Below the pieces are notes generated by a model. It had not been told where the DNA came from. It saw only the letters and a list, made by a program, of their open reading frames with translations, and did not search any database. A DNA stretch of 64,000 nt from Oxytricha trifallax (taxonomy: Eukaryota > Ciliophora > Spirotrichea > Sporadotrichida > Oxytrichidae): positions 1-64,000 of the forward strand of contig ARYC01000177.1 in the NCBI GenBank assembly GCA_000711775.1, written 5' to 3'. The position numbers and the translations under genes were made by a program. Shown one piece after another: positions 10,615 through 22,081 of this stretch. The first letter of the stretch is position 1. Every line of letters begins with the position of its first letter.

Positions 10615-13597
10615 GTATAATTATTAGTAGAATGAATAGATTGAAAATATAAACTTTCATTTAATTATTCTTTGAAGCAAAGTTACTTCTATAATCTCTT
10701 ACCTATATTAAGTTTAATTATATTAGAATCTGGATAGGATTTTCCGTATCTATTTAATGATTAGAAATATTTTGGAAATTTCCATATTAATATTATTTAT
10801 TTCGTTCTCTTTAATTTAGTATTATTGCAACTAGAAAACATTGGAAATCTTGATATAAAATTAATTTTAACTTATCAATAAATCTCTATATTCTCGTTAA
10901 ATTATTGTTTTACATTTCCCATTTTATTAGGATCATATTTGAAAATACCATACTATTATAAAAAACACTCCAAGTGACTTTTCAAAACTTTAGACCATCA
11001 AGATTATTAAAGTGATTTAAAAATTTTAAACTTATATATAAAATTATAATAACTTCAATTTTATGTCTTAGAGAGTATTTATATTTATAGCATAATTGCA
11101 TCAATTATTTTAAAAAATATAGGTGTTTATCTAAGTTTTTTTCTCTTAAAGTAGCGCATGTATCATAAGTATGTAGAATTTCAATACAAAAACTTTATAA
11201 TAGATTGCAAAATATAAATATAACTGAATATAGCAAGATTGTAAGATTTATTAAAGTTTAAGTTTTTTTAAGTTCCAATATTTTAAATTATATGTAATGA
11301 GAACTCATTTATATCTAAAAACTGAGATAGCAAACTTAATAAAATTTAATCACTCTAATCTGTGTTTACGATTACAGTTTTTTATATAAAGTTTTTTGTA
11401 AAAAAGGTAAAACAAAATTTAAATTTAATTTTAAAATCAAAGATAAGAAAAAAGCCCTAACAAAAGAATATTTAAGTTATTCTATAAAAAAAATCAAATA
11501 ATCTTTTTAAAGCTAGAATTATTTACAAGTTTTTTGAATAAAAATTGTTTAAAATAGAAATATGTTTATATTAAGCACTTAATATTGATAATTTATACCT
11601 TTATAAAAAAGGTTTTTCATTTTAATTGGTGCAAATAATTTCTTAGCTAATCGAAATATTTAAAAATATGAAACTAATTTTTATGATGAAGTTTCTGAAA
11701 AAGAAGTTTCTTCAAAAGAAATGTCTATTCATACATAAGATAGTTAAGAAATATAAATGTAAGCTGTTAACATGTTCGATTAAAAAATTGAGAAGTAAGA
11801 GGGGAACAAGCTTATTGTTAAATAGCTTAAGATTTATTTATTATTATAAGATGATCTAAGTCTAAGATTTTGATTAAACGATATGTTACTCACATATGAT
11901 AATAAAAATTGCAGGAATTTATTTGCATTTTTTTTAACAATTACTAATTCCAACTTAAAGAATCTTATTTATTTAATTTTTACTCTCTGAAAAAATAACT
12001 TGCTTTTATTCTTATTGCATATATTTAAATTAATGAGATGCCCGTTCTTTGTTCAGAAAAAAAATTGCATTCTAATGGCAGATTTATTAATAAATTATAG
12101 ACAACTTTACGATGCAAATTATAAAGAACTATTAACATAAGCAACTCAGTAAACTTTCAAAAAATATAAATATATTGAAATCAAGATAAAATATTTTAAT
12201 TTTCATTTTTTTAAAAATAGTTTACTAGAATAAACCTCTAAAAGAGTTTTTTATTTTTATAATTTCTATAATTATATCGTCTAATTAACTTTATATTATA
12301 TTATATTATATTATATTATATTTTTTAATACATTTACCATTTGTTATATTTTTTATATTTAAGATCAATCAATGAATTTAAATTTACTCGAAAATGAAAA
12401 TTGGACTTTATTTACTTTTTTAAACCATTTATAATTAAAAATTAATATCCTTATTTTAAACTAATTATGCAAAAATATATTATGCTACTTTATTTAATTA
12501 AAATATTAAATAATATTATTAAATATATGATAAACTCTCTTTTAATTTGAAAATTGATATTTTATTTAATAGTACTTTTGGTAATTTATTTTTATTAGTA
12601 AATACCGATTTATATAATATAGAGTCTCTCATTTAGATTATGCCTGAAAATATTATTAGCTAAATATATTTTAGGGATTTAGGTTTGACTTGATGTATAT
12701 TAATATATTAACTTAATTAAACCCAAAAATAGAATTTTTAGAAAGTTAATATCCAATATATATTTTATAGTATCAAATGATTAAAAAGTTACTTACATAT
12801 ATTAATTTTTATAAAACAACTAATGTCCTTAAAATCCTTTCAACCATTATAAATATTGCTTTACACTACTAATTTAATATATACTATAATGCTAACAAAT
12901 ATTAAGATAGCATTAAGGATTCAAATTCTACCAAAAAGAGTTTTGTTTTTTTCTGAATAGAATAATTGGATTCTATTCTTTATTATAATAGATTTTTAAA
13001 AAGAATATAAATTTTTATATTCACAATTATTGAAATAAGGAGATGCTTATAATAATTTTCTTAAAATTTAAATAGATAAATATAGTCTAAATACAATTAA
13101 ACTATTTTATTTATAAAGATATTATGAATTTTATCATCTTATATGAGATCATAGGATTCCCTAAAAAGATAAAATATAGAATTAATATGATAAGAATTGT
13201 GACGTAGACTTACTAAGTGATATATTGTACTAATATATTATATTTAATTAAAAATTAAATAAAAAAATCACTCGAAACTAATTAAAAGTATGCAACGCGT
13301 TGCAAAGATGACCTTTTAGGTTTTCAAAGTAAATGAAATATTATAATGATAATAAAATACCAAAAATGACATTTTTATCAATCATAAAATGAATGAGTGA
13401 ATACTTTTATTTTCTTATATATTAATTTAAAAATCTAAAAATAATAAAAATTATAATTCTTTTATTGAAATTTATCTATAAACACTTAATTAACATTTCA
13501 AGTCTTATCTTACTTAATTTTTTATTAAAAAAATTTTAAAATTACAAAATTTAATTTCAATATTATATAGTTATTTCTAATATTATTAAAAGTTTAA
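10615..13597. other. Gene-free AT-rich stretch
   Basis: About 3 kb of AT-rich DNA. A TTATA pentamer microsatellite occupies about 12290-12321. A 63-codon frame at 11668-11859 is Lys/Phe-rich low-complexity sequence and is not supported as a gene. Nothing else stands out. Confidence 0.5.
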
Positions 13598-13601
13598 TTT
13601 A

Positions 13602-14317
13602 TTGGGTAATGGCCCCTTGGGGGGGCCGCTAAAATCTTTTTTCTAATTTTCATAAAATGACCTAAAAATGATTATAACATCAATATAACATGATATATAT
13701 ATATATATATATATATATAACTTATAAATAAGGTCTGAAATGACCTTTACAAGGAATACATCGAGACCCAAATCATAGTAACATTCCCCATTAACATCAT
13801 AAAAGACATTAATTTTTGAATAAATATTATTTTTTTCTTATAAATTTAATGTCTTAAATATTTATGATTTCACTAATTCAATAACTCATAAAATGATTAA
13901 CTGTTATTAGAGCTTCTAATATAATGATTCAGTTATAAATCATCTATCTGGTAACATTAATTAAAGCTCTATCAAGTTATTTTAACAGTTAATCATTTTA
14001 TGAGTTATTGAATTAGTGAAATCATAAATATTTAAGACATTAAATTTATAAGAAAAAAATAATATTTATTCAAAAATTAATGTCTTTTATGATGTTAATG
14101 TGGAATGTTACTCTGATTTGGGTCTCGATGTATTCCTTGAAAAGGTTATTTCAGACCTTATTTATAAGTTATATATATTATTATATTATATATATATATA
14201 TTATATATTATATATATATATATATATATCATGTTATATTGATGTTATAATCATTTTTAGGTCATTTTATGAAAATTAGAAAAAAGATTTTAGCGGCCCC
14301 CCAGGGCCATTACCCAA
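13602..14317. mobile_element. 716-bp foldback element with TTTA target duplication
   Basis: Near-perfect long palindrome. Arms are about 320 bp, separated by a loop of roughly 80 bp around 13910-13985. Ends are TTGGGTAATGGCCCCTTGGG (13602) and the complement ending CATTACCCAA (14317). TTTA occurs directly on both sides (13598-13601 and 14318-14321) and is the probable target duplication. The arms contain expanded TA repeats that differ in length between arms (13692-13719 against 14170-14230). No coding frame, so it is non-autonomous. Confidence 0.85.
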
Positions 14318-14321
14318 TTTA

Positions 14322-16394
14322 TTAAATTTTAAAATCCTCATAAAAGTTCGGTTTGCTGAAATATTATTAAATTCATTTTTCCTTATTGATACTTTATTTT
14401 AAAATAAATATTATGGTAAAATATATAAAATTCAAACTTAGCATGTTTTTAATTAAAAATTAATTTGATTATTTTTTTTCAAAAACTCTTTCTTTTCTAA
14501 TATAATTTCTTAAAATAATATATTCAATTTATATGACTATAAATATGGTTTTAATGTTGTAGCTGTTAATAATGAAAATGAAACATTATGTAATGAAGAA
14601 TTAAATTAATATGAATTTATGAAAGGAGGGTCCCTAATTCAATTTTTTTGGTTGTTTAAATATCTTGCACATTTTTCTTAATTTATAAATATATAACTTT
14701 TTCTCATCATCTGCTTATTACTAATTCTTAAAATACTATACAAATAAATTAGTTTCATTAATAGACTTAAAATATGGTATATTAAATAAAGCACACTATT
14801 AACATAAAGAAATCATTTTAATTAAAATTTTCATAAATAAAGGGTATATAAAATAGTCCTAAATAAAATATCAGTAAAAAATGAAGATACTAAGTTTTTT
14901 ATTTTTATTGAATTAATCTGTTCTATCAATAGCCTTAGATAAAAAATTTAATAGATATATTTTTTGTTTATTAGAAAAATCTTTAGCTTATTAGAATTGT
15001 AAAAAATCTCAAATATTTAAAAAAAAATTTTATATTTAAGATATAAAAAATTATTTATTTGAAATAAAACTCAGTATAGACTTTGCCATAAAAAATTTAT
15101 TAAAGTCGTTTGTGCTATATAATCATAAATTAATATCATTAGAATCATATAATAAGCTTGATATAGGGTAAATTGATTTATAGAATATTAACTTAATAGA
15201 ATTATTTTTAAATTTTGTTAGAGTTTGTTAAACTTTTTAAAAGTCTAATTGTTAAATATAATTTATTGATAGTTCAAATTTTAATTTTTTTATCAATCAT
15301 TTTTCAATAATAAAATCAAGACTATGGGGTTTTGGGGTAAAACATTTCATCAATTTATAATATATTATTAAGGATAAATATCTTAAATTAAATAATTTAT
15401 TGTGATATACGAAAGTTTTTGGTAATGTAAATGAAACAAAATATAATTTGTCTCTATAATATGATACTTAAAAATATTCTGTAAAATGCATGAAAGATAA
15501 AACATAATAAAAAAGAAATTAATTTTTTCACGAAATATTAAAAATTTAGATTTATGAAAAGGTACTTCTAAAGAATTTCCTAAATTTTTCAAAAAGAATA
15601 ATTAAAATTCATTTTTGTAATTATAAGTTAAATAATTGAAGAATCTTTGATAAAAGAAAATATAATTGAGATCCTATAAAAATATTCTAAATTTTACAAT
15701 TGCATTACAGATATTTAAATGATAGCAAGAGGAGGAGAGGCTATTGTTTATAGACTCTTAGGTGATAATTTAGAAGAAGAAATTATCGCGAAATGCACAT
15801 TTATAATCATTTTTTATATTTAAATTGATGAGTTTGAATATGTTTTAGATAAATTAATTAAAATACAAATATAAATAATTTAAAAAATATAATAACAAAT
15901 TAAGAGTTTAATAGGGTTATTTATTGAACAAATAAAATGATATATAGTTAGAATATTTTTAATATTAAGAATATCAATATTTAGAGATACAAAATAAAAT
16001 TCATTTTTTCTCTCATATTTTTTGACACTGTTACTACTGAGACTTCCGCCAGCTAGATAAGTAAATTCACTTCTATTTTTAAATAAAAAAATGAAATTAG
16101 TTTAATTGAAGTAATTTTAAGCTGATTTGAAAAGAAAAATGATAAGAATAAATAGAATAAAAAAGTTTTTAATTTTTTATAGCAAATTCAATTATAATTC
16201 TTGTTTAAAAAACGACTTAAATGACAGAATAAATTCAGATAATAATTAGACTTCTCACATATTATTTTAAATATACTCGTATAGATTTTAATAAAATCCA
16301 GCATAGGTCTGTTTGAAATATATTCTTTGATAAAAAAATTTTAACAATTGTTAAGTATTATTGATAATAAATGAATTTCTGATTTTATAATACT
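14322..16394. other. Gene-free AT-rich stretch
   Basis: About 2 kb of AT-rich DNA without a supportable gene. The 69-codon minus-strand frame at 15383-15592 is Phe/Ile/Leu-rich with no ciliate-code context and was left out. A short phrase ATCTTGCACATTTTTCTTAA near 14662 resembles the end of the repeat at 8180. Confidence 0.45.
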
Positions 16395-17176
16395 ATGTAA
16401 GAAATAAGTTTTTAAAGTGTATGTAAATTTTTAAATTAAACTAAATAGATAATTTATTGAGTTTGTATATAGGCTAAAAAATAAACATAGAAAATAGGAA
16501 ATATGTTAATTTTAGAGCAAATTGACTATAAATTATTTTAAGCTGTATTTTACAGAATGTCACAAGATGTTCTAATTATCTGCACAGCTTTGTTTAATAA
16601 TCTATTAATCTGATTCATTTCAGCCTAATTTTCTTAATTAGTCCCTCTTAAAGGAGAAAAATCTCTGAGCTATTAATGCCCTATTTTTTAATAATTCTAT
16701 TTCTATAGAGTTAATATAGAAATTTGAATAAATTAATTTACTCAATTTATTAAATTAATATTTTATCACTAATAAGATATCTGTATTGCGAAATTATACT
16801 AAGATTAATATTTCTAATTTAATAAATTGAGTAAATTAATTTATTCAAATTTCTATATTTACTCTATAGAAATAGAATTATTAAAAATAGGGCATTAATA
16901 GCTCAGAGATTTTTCTCCTTTAAGAGGGACTAATTAAGAAAATTAGGCTGAAGTGAATCAGATTAACAGATTATTAAACAAAGCTGTGCGGATAATTAGA
17001 ACATCTTGTGACATTCTGTAAAATACAGCTTAAAATAATTTATAGTCAATTTGCTCTAAAATTAACATATTTCCTTTTTTTCTATGTTTATTTTTTAGCC
17101 TTTATACAAATTCAATAAATTATCTATCTAGTTTAATTTAAAAATTTACATACACTTTAAAAAATTATTTCTTATA
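16395..17176. mobile_element. 780-bp foldback element
   Basis: Long palindrome with arms of about 365 bp. For example AAAATCTCTGAGCTATTAAT (16659) is repeated in inverted form near 16890. The unpaired centre is about 60 bp (16755-16812). The arms differ by scattered substitutions, so the element is older than a perfect palindrome would be. No gene inside. Target duplication not resolved. Confidence 0.8.
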
Positions 17177-17308
17177 TTTAAAAAATAGATGAAAAAGGAT
17201 ATATTGTTAAATTCTAGAATTTTTCAGTTAGACCTAAAACAAACTTAATACAAATTAAGTGAGATAGTCGATTAATATTTTTAAAAGTATAATTTTTAAG
17301 AATCTTAA

Positions 17309-17577
17309 TAAAATCTCGTTAGTCAATTAAGAAGGAAGATTTGGAGTTAAGAAAAAATAAATATAAAGAAAGATATTAAAGGCGTAAATTATAAATATTT
17401 GTGTTAATTATTAAAAGTATTTGATCGATTAATTGTCCTTATAAAATAAACCAATCAGGGTGTGTAAAATTAATATTAACTTAATTATATATAATTTCAG
17501 CCAATTATAATTTAATTTTTAATTAATTGTTATTAACCTCCTATCTTTTGTCTTAATTGAAACATGAGGTTTTATAA
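17309..17577. mobile_element. MITE-like inverted-repeat element, copy 2
   Basis: Same family as 7035-7290. It shares the core GTCCTTATAAAATAAACCAA (17434) followed by TCAGGGTGTGTAAAA, and has inverted ends (AAATCTCGTTAGTCAATTAA near 17311 against the complement of TAATTGAAACATGAGGTTTT near 17554-17573). The two copies differ widely, so the family is old. Confidence 0.6.
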
Positions 17578-17946
17578 AGAAAAATATCTATATAGATCCT
17601 TCAAATTAATTATGCTTAATTAATTTTCTATCTCTTTCCCAAAATAATAAATAAAACAACATATTAAAAAATATTCTAAACAAATTTCTATAATTTTATT
17701 AAAAATGACGATACTATTATTCTTAATAAAATAAATAATTATCGATAGAATCTTTGCCAATCGTCCTTATAAATTTAAATTTATTTTCATAATATACAAT
17801 ATTTGAGTGGTCTATAGAAAATAAAAAGAGTTTCAAATTTAATGAACATGAATAATCCCGAACTATTTAAGAAAATTTACTTTTTAATCCTGAAGATAAC
17901 CATCATTTAGTCGTGTTTTTATCTGAGAGTTGATGTGGCGATCATT

Positions 17947-18024
17947 CATAACCCCAAAATCCCTTAATGAGGTTTATAAGTGCTTTGATTTGTAGGGAAT
18001 TTGTTAGGGGTTGTGATTATTAAT
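17947..18024. repeat. TBE left terminal inverted repeat (copy C)
   Basis: Begins CATAACCCCAAAATCCCTTA and ends just before the transposase start. It is the inverse of 21935-22012 with few mismatches. The outer bases are the C4A4 telomere motif typical of TBEs; these are transposon ends, not a macronuclear telomere. Confidence 0.93.
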
Positions 18025-18027
18025 TAA

Positions 18028-19085
18028 ATGCGAGACAAAAATAACAAGCTTTTGGGGTATATTTATGATGAAGAGTATATAGATTTAGTGTTTAAACTGC
18101 GTTATGGATGTGATATGTAAAGTGAATAAGTCAAACCAGTACTGAACTATAAGTCTATTGCAATGCTCTTAAAGCGTAGTCCATCAACTGTTCGCTCTCA
18201 CTGCTTGAAAGCTGTATAATTAAAGCAACAATAGCTGAATTCTTAGCCTAAGAAGAAGTCAAAGTTTATATAGAAGCATATTGACTATCTTATTAATGAA
18301 AAAACTTTGAAGTATTGGGCTCACTTCCCTCTCGACTAACGAGCTATTATGTTTCACCGCCAGTTCCCTGAGTTGAAGATCTCTGCATAATCTGTTGCAA
18401 ACATTTATAAACGAAACGGTATCTCTTACAAAGGTGTAAATCGTATCAAGAGAGTAATTGATTTCACTCTGCCATTTACAACAACAACTAAAATTATATA
18501 TATAATTAAATGCAGAGAGCTAATAAAATAATATTAAGTTTATTCATGCTGACGAGGCTGTGTTTACTTCAACACTTTCATCTAGAAGTCTTGGTATAAG
18601 AAGCATAGCAACATAGAAGTATATGACTAAAAAGACAAGGTATAAACAATGGCAATTCTTGGAGGAATTAGCGAGGATGCTGGTTTAGAAACTTATGTTA
18701 TTCATCCTCGCTCTATAAAGACAGAGCAGTATATTAAGTTCTTAGAGCAGCTGAGAGAAAATACCCTGAATAAGAGATTATACTATTCGTTGATAATCTT
18801 TCAGTTCATAAGACAAAAGAAACAAGGAAAAGTTATGAACAACTAAGAATAACACCAGTGCTCAACGTGCCTTACAGCCCATAGTTTAATGGAATTGAAT
18901 TCTACTGGAGTATACTAAAAGTCATTATAAGAAACTGCTACTATACCATCTAATGCATGACCTACCTATCGATACAGTAGACTTTATTAAAAGCTCAGCA
19001 AAGAGAGTAGATAATTTTGGCTTAAAAGTGTGCTAAAGAAGGGAGAGTGAATGTATATAAATAAGTTTTGTAGTTAAGTTAATGA
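18028..19085 (+). pseudogene. TBE transposase, DDE type (42-kDa protein)
   Basis: Transposase that would cut and rejoin TBE ends in the developing nucleus. ATG at 18028 lies 3 bp inside the end of the inverted repeat. The first 150 or so residues read cleanly in ciliate code, with an HTH-like part (SIAMLLKRSPSTVRSHCLKA) and FHRQFPELKIS. The first catalytic Asp is in HADEAVFTS (near 18548), the second in FVDNLSVHK (near 18790) and the Glu in NGIEFYW (near 18890). In the sister copy the D-to-E spacing counts as 34 residues. Frame changes near 18490, 18590, 18760 and 18910 break it. TGA at 19083-19085 matches the sister copy. Confidence 0.92.
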
Positions 19086-19094
19086 ATATACAAG

Positions 19095-19879
19095 TCACAT
19101 TTAAAATTCTTTAGATGGAGCTGGCTTCTCTTTCTTTTCTTCTATTTCTTGCTTCCCTCCTCCTAAGTTTCCTCTCTTGCTGCCAGCTCCTGCATCTATG
19201 TTCATTGACTCTGGAGGCTAAATATTTGAATAAAGTCTCTTGCTAACTTCATACTTTGTCTGCGACTTTCGCTATCTGGGAAGCTTGCTCTATTCCTTCA
19301 TCAAGAAGATGCCAGTACCAGATTTTGCTAAAGAGTTAAACTACAAATCTTACTTGAAATATATGGTGCTTCTGCAACTCTGATAGCCAGCTCTCACTTA
19401 TCTTGATCCCCTGTTTATCCTTATCTCTGAAGAGATGCTGTACCTTTTCTAATGACATTATTGAATAATTTCTTTCAAGTAATCACCTTTAATTGTTGCA
19501 AGTATGCCAAAGAAATAGTTTCTCTCAGGTAGTTTATTTGACAACTACTCTTAGTAGGCAGGTACTGCGAAACCTCTGGGTCATTCATAGCATCATAGTA
19601 TAAGTTAGTCACTGAGATTTCTGGATAGTTTGGAATCTCTGCAAACTTTACATCTTAAGTTTTCAATTCTTTCTTCTCTTCGCAGAGTATCGCTCTTAGA
19701 AATGAAATTTTGGTACCTTCCATCGTTGGCAAGAACAAACCAACTACATAATCAAGATGAGTTACTATGAGTTTAATACCTTGCTGCACCAGGTAGCGGT
19801 GCAAATCCTCCTTGCTTCTAAATCTTTGAATCAATTCTTGAGCTTGCACTCTTTTCATTGCATCATTCATTGACTCCAT
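19095..19879 (-). pseudogene. TBE 22-kDa protein gene (copy C)
   Basis: Minus-strand gene that begins at ATG 19877-19879 (MESMNDAMKRVQAQELIQRF) and ends at TGA 19095-19097 after a Lys/Glu-rich tail finishing PAPSKEFQM. The N-terminal 74 residues and the C-terminal tail are clean. The middle holds one-base frame changes, and the total length is not a multiple of three. It converges on the transposase gene with about 9 bp between stops, and diverges from the 57-kDa gene across 565 bp of repeat-rich DNA. Function unknown. Confidence 0.85.
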
Positions 19880-20084
19880 CTTGTTTACAGATCTAAGAAA
19901 TAATTTTCAAATTTAAGGTTATTGATTTCAATTATATACCTCTGTTAAACTTACTATTAAATATGGGCATCTTATAGGAGGTCAACCTCTAAGAAGGATA
20001 TGGAGAAGGTTTTGAAATCTGGTTTCAAACTTGAGAGATTGATATCAATTTCTACTGTTATAGTTCCATATTTTTAAATTTAAA

Positions 20085-20262
20085 TTGGTACGTGCTTAAT
20101 TAGGAGCAGCTCCTAAAATGCTAGTATCTTATTAGGAGCATTAATTAAAGCTAGTACTTCATTAGGAGCACCCTAATTTTAATCATAAAATCACAAAATA
20201 CCTCCTAAAGCAGTACGTAATTAATTAGGTGCACCTCCTAAATCGGTACGTACTATAATCAA
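20085..20262. repeat. Internal short repeats between divergent TBE genes (copy C)
   Basis: Related units around TTAATTAGGAGCA and GTACGT recur near 20092, 20120, 20150, 20213 and 20252, the same array as at 1765-1940. The repeats keep a palindromic GTAC core. They lie between the 22-kDa and 57-kDa start codons, suggesting a bidirectional control region (inference). Confidence 0.7.
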
Positions 20263-20444
20263 CTTATTATTGAAAGTAAAAATGGTTACTTCCTCACCCA
20301 TATTTAGAGCTGGATCGTCTCTTAATACTCATAATTCTTCTCTTATACTCTAAGAACTTCACATGAAACTTGTAGGCTTGGAAAGCTCTCATATAAGCTC
20401 TTAGTTATAGAGGCAGTTTTATAATTTTAAATTCAAATTTAAAT

Positions 20445-21893
20445 ATGAGCGCTAACATTTTAAGAAAAACAACAACACTTCCATCAAACTAAATGAGACT
20501 TACCTTTGGCGTCAATAAAAAGTGTGATAGCTGTGAGATGAACTCTCATAAGGAACTACCAGAGCTATCACTTGAGGTCTCTGTTATTAAAATAGAAATT
20601 AATAATAGAAAATAAATGGCAAACAAGTGCGTGGGAGACAGAGAGGAGGAGAAAGTTAGAAATGAAATTTCAATGTAAGCAGAGGAAGTTGAAGTATATT
20701 TTTGTGAGAAGTGTGAAAGAGACTTTACTCATAAATCTAGCTGGTACAGGCATATGAAGGTCCATAAGGAAGCTAAGCCTACTGTATACTTAAAGCACGA
20801 CAAAGTTGATGGAAAGTATGATTGCTTTGAGTGCCATAAACAGTACTCTCACACAAGAGACTTAAAGAAGCATCTTTTAAAATCCCACAAGAAAGAAATA
20901 GAAGTTGAAGATTAAGACACTCAACTGAAGTTGCTCAACAAAAGAAAAGCAAGGGAGCCTCTATAAGTTGCTGAGCTTTAACAAGCAAGCGAATCAGAGT
21001 ATGTGAGGATTGCACGCAACCTATTAGCATCAGAGGTCACTAAAATCATGATTAAAATATAATACAAGAAAATTCCAGTACTTGCATAGATTGATTTAGA
21101 TACTTCTCTCTAAAGCTACCTAATTCTAGAGGACTCCTATGACAAGAAAGTTATTAAGGATCATCAGTATGCTTACAAGGTATATCCTTTCAACTATCTC
21201 CTTAGTGATGATAAATATTAAATGGAGTTTACTAATGAGTATTAAGTACTCACTCAGTCTAAGTTTAAAGAGTGCAAATACTTAATAAAGCTAGATGCTG
21301 TTCTCCTAGCCAAAGATCATGTAGCTTTCAGACTACCACTCTTTGAAATGACACTCAGAGATTTCATAACTGATCAAAGAAATCATAGATAGCTTGCATT
21401 TATATCAACCTAAGCTATACAAGGTATCAAAGAGCTTCATAAGTTAGGCTTTGTTCACAGAGATCTCAAGCCTGAGAATATAATGTTGAACTTTTCACCA
21501 GTAAAAGTAACAATTATTGATTTCAACAGAGCCTTAAGAGTGGAAGTATCAAGGCTTGGAAGTGTAATGGGAACTCCAGGATATTATCCGGAAAGGGAAG
21601 ACTGGAGAGATGGAGACTAACAGTGGGATGTGTGGGCTTTAGCAGCAATAATAATAGAGTGTGATATGCCTCGCAACGATTACTACTCTACAAGGTGCGA
21701 GAAGGATGCAAGGCAAAGAATAAAGCAATTTATTGACAAAACAAGAGTGTCTCAATCAATGAAGCAAATGGCAGAGTCAATAATAATAAAACCAAACTCA
21801 AGATCAGAAATATCAATAGAGTAGATAGAGTTGTGGTTAAGTAAGATAAACTTCAGACCTCTCCCACATGATCCAAAAGTGCATTTTGAGTGA
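20445..21893 (+). CDS. TBE 57-kDa C2H2 zinc-finger/protein kinase-like protein, intact
   Basis: Unbroken 482-codon frame in ciliate code with many TAA/TAG codons as Gln. ATG is at 20445 and TGA at 21891-21893; the size fits the named 57-kDa TBE product. Two C2H2 fingers: C87/C90/H103/H107 and C127/C130/H143/H148. A Cys pair at 27/30 may be a degenerate third. The kinase-like domain covers about 210-470: candidate ATP lysine K245 in AYK, catalytic loop HRDLKPEN (338-345), then DFN (359-361) in place of DFG, GTPGYYPE (376-383) as the activation-loop end, and WDVW (394-397). The unusual DFN is also in copy B. The protein probably binds DNA; kinase activity is unproven. Confidence 0.93.
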
Positions 21894-21934
21894 TTAAATT
21901 AAATAAATTTACTATAAATTTCACATTAAAACCT

Positions 21935-22012
21935 ATTAATAACCCCAACCCCTAACAAATTCCCTACAAATCAAAGCACTTATAAACCTCATTAAGGGAT
22001 TTTGGGGTTTTG
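21935..22012. repeat. TBE right terminal inverted repeat (copy C)
   Basis: Inverse of 17947-18024. It ends GGATTTTGGGGTTTTG at 22012, directly followed by the ATT target duplication. Confidence 0.93.
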
Positions 22013-22045
22013 ATTGGAAAAATACAATATATTGTAGAATCGCAG

Positions 22046-22081
22046 CAACCGTCGGCACTTTTATAAATATGCCGACGGTTG
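22046..22081. other. Perfect 12-bp GC-rich hairpin beside the TBE
   Basis: CAACCGTCGGCA (22046-22057) and its exact complement TGCCGACGGTTG (22070-22081) are separated by a 12-base AT-rich loop. It lies 33 bp outside the TBE end in otherwise very AT-rich DNA. It could be the remnant of another inverted-repeat element or a structured RNA site; its purpose is unknown. Confidence 0.8.

Larger units (their letters stand above)
17947..22012 (+). mobile_element. Complete TBE transposon (copy C)
   Basis: A full telomere-bearing element of 4066 bp, matching the known size of about 4.1 kb. Terminal inverted repeats are 78 bp (17947-18024 and 21935-22012). ATT directly flanks both ends (17944-17946 and 22013-22015), fitting the ANT target preference. 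Gene order is transposase (+), 22 kDa (-), 57 kDa (+). The first two are frame-broken and the last is whole. The left end reads CATAACCCC where CAAAACCCC is expected. Confidence 0.97.

Noticed and set aside
11668-11859. 63-codon Lys/Phe-rich plus-strand frame
   Set aside because: Low-complexity AT-driven sequence with no ciliate-code extension, repeat context or conserved motif.
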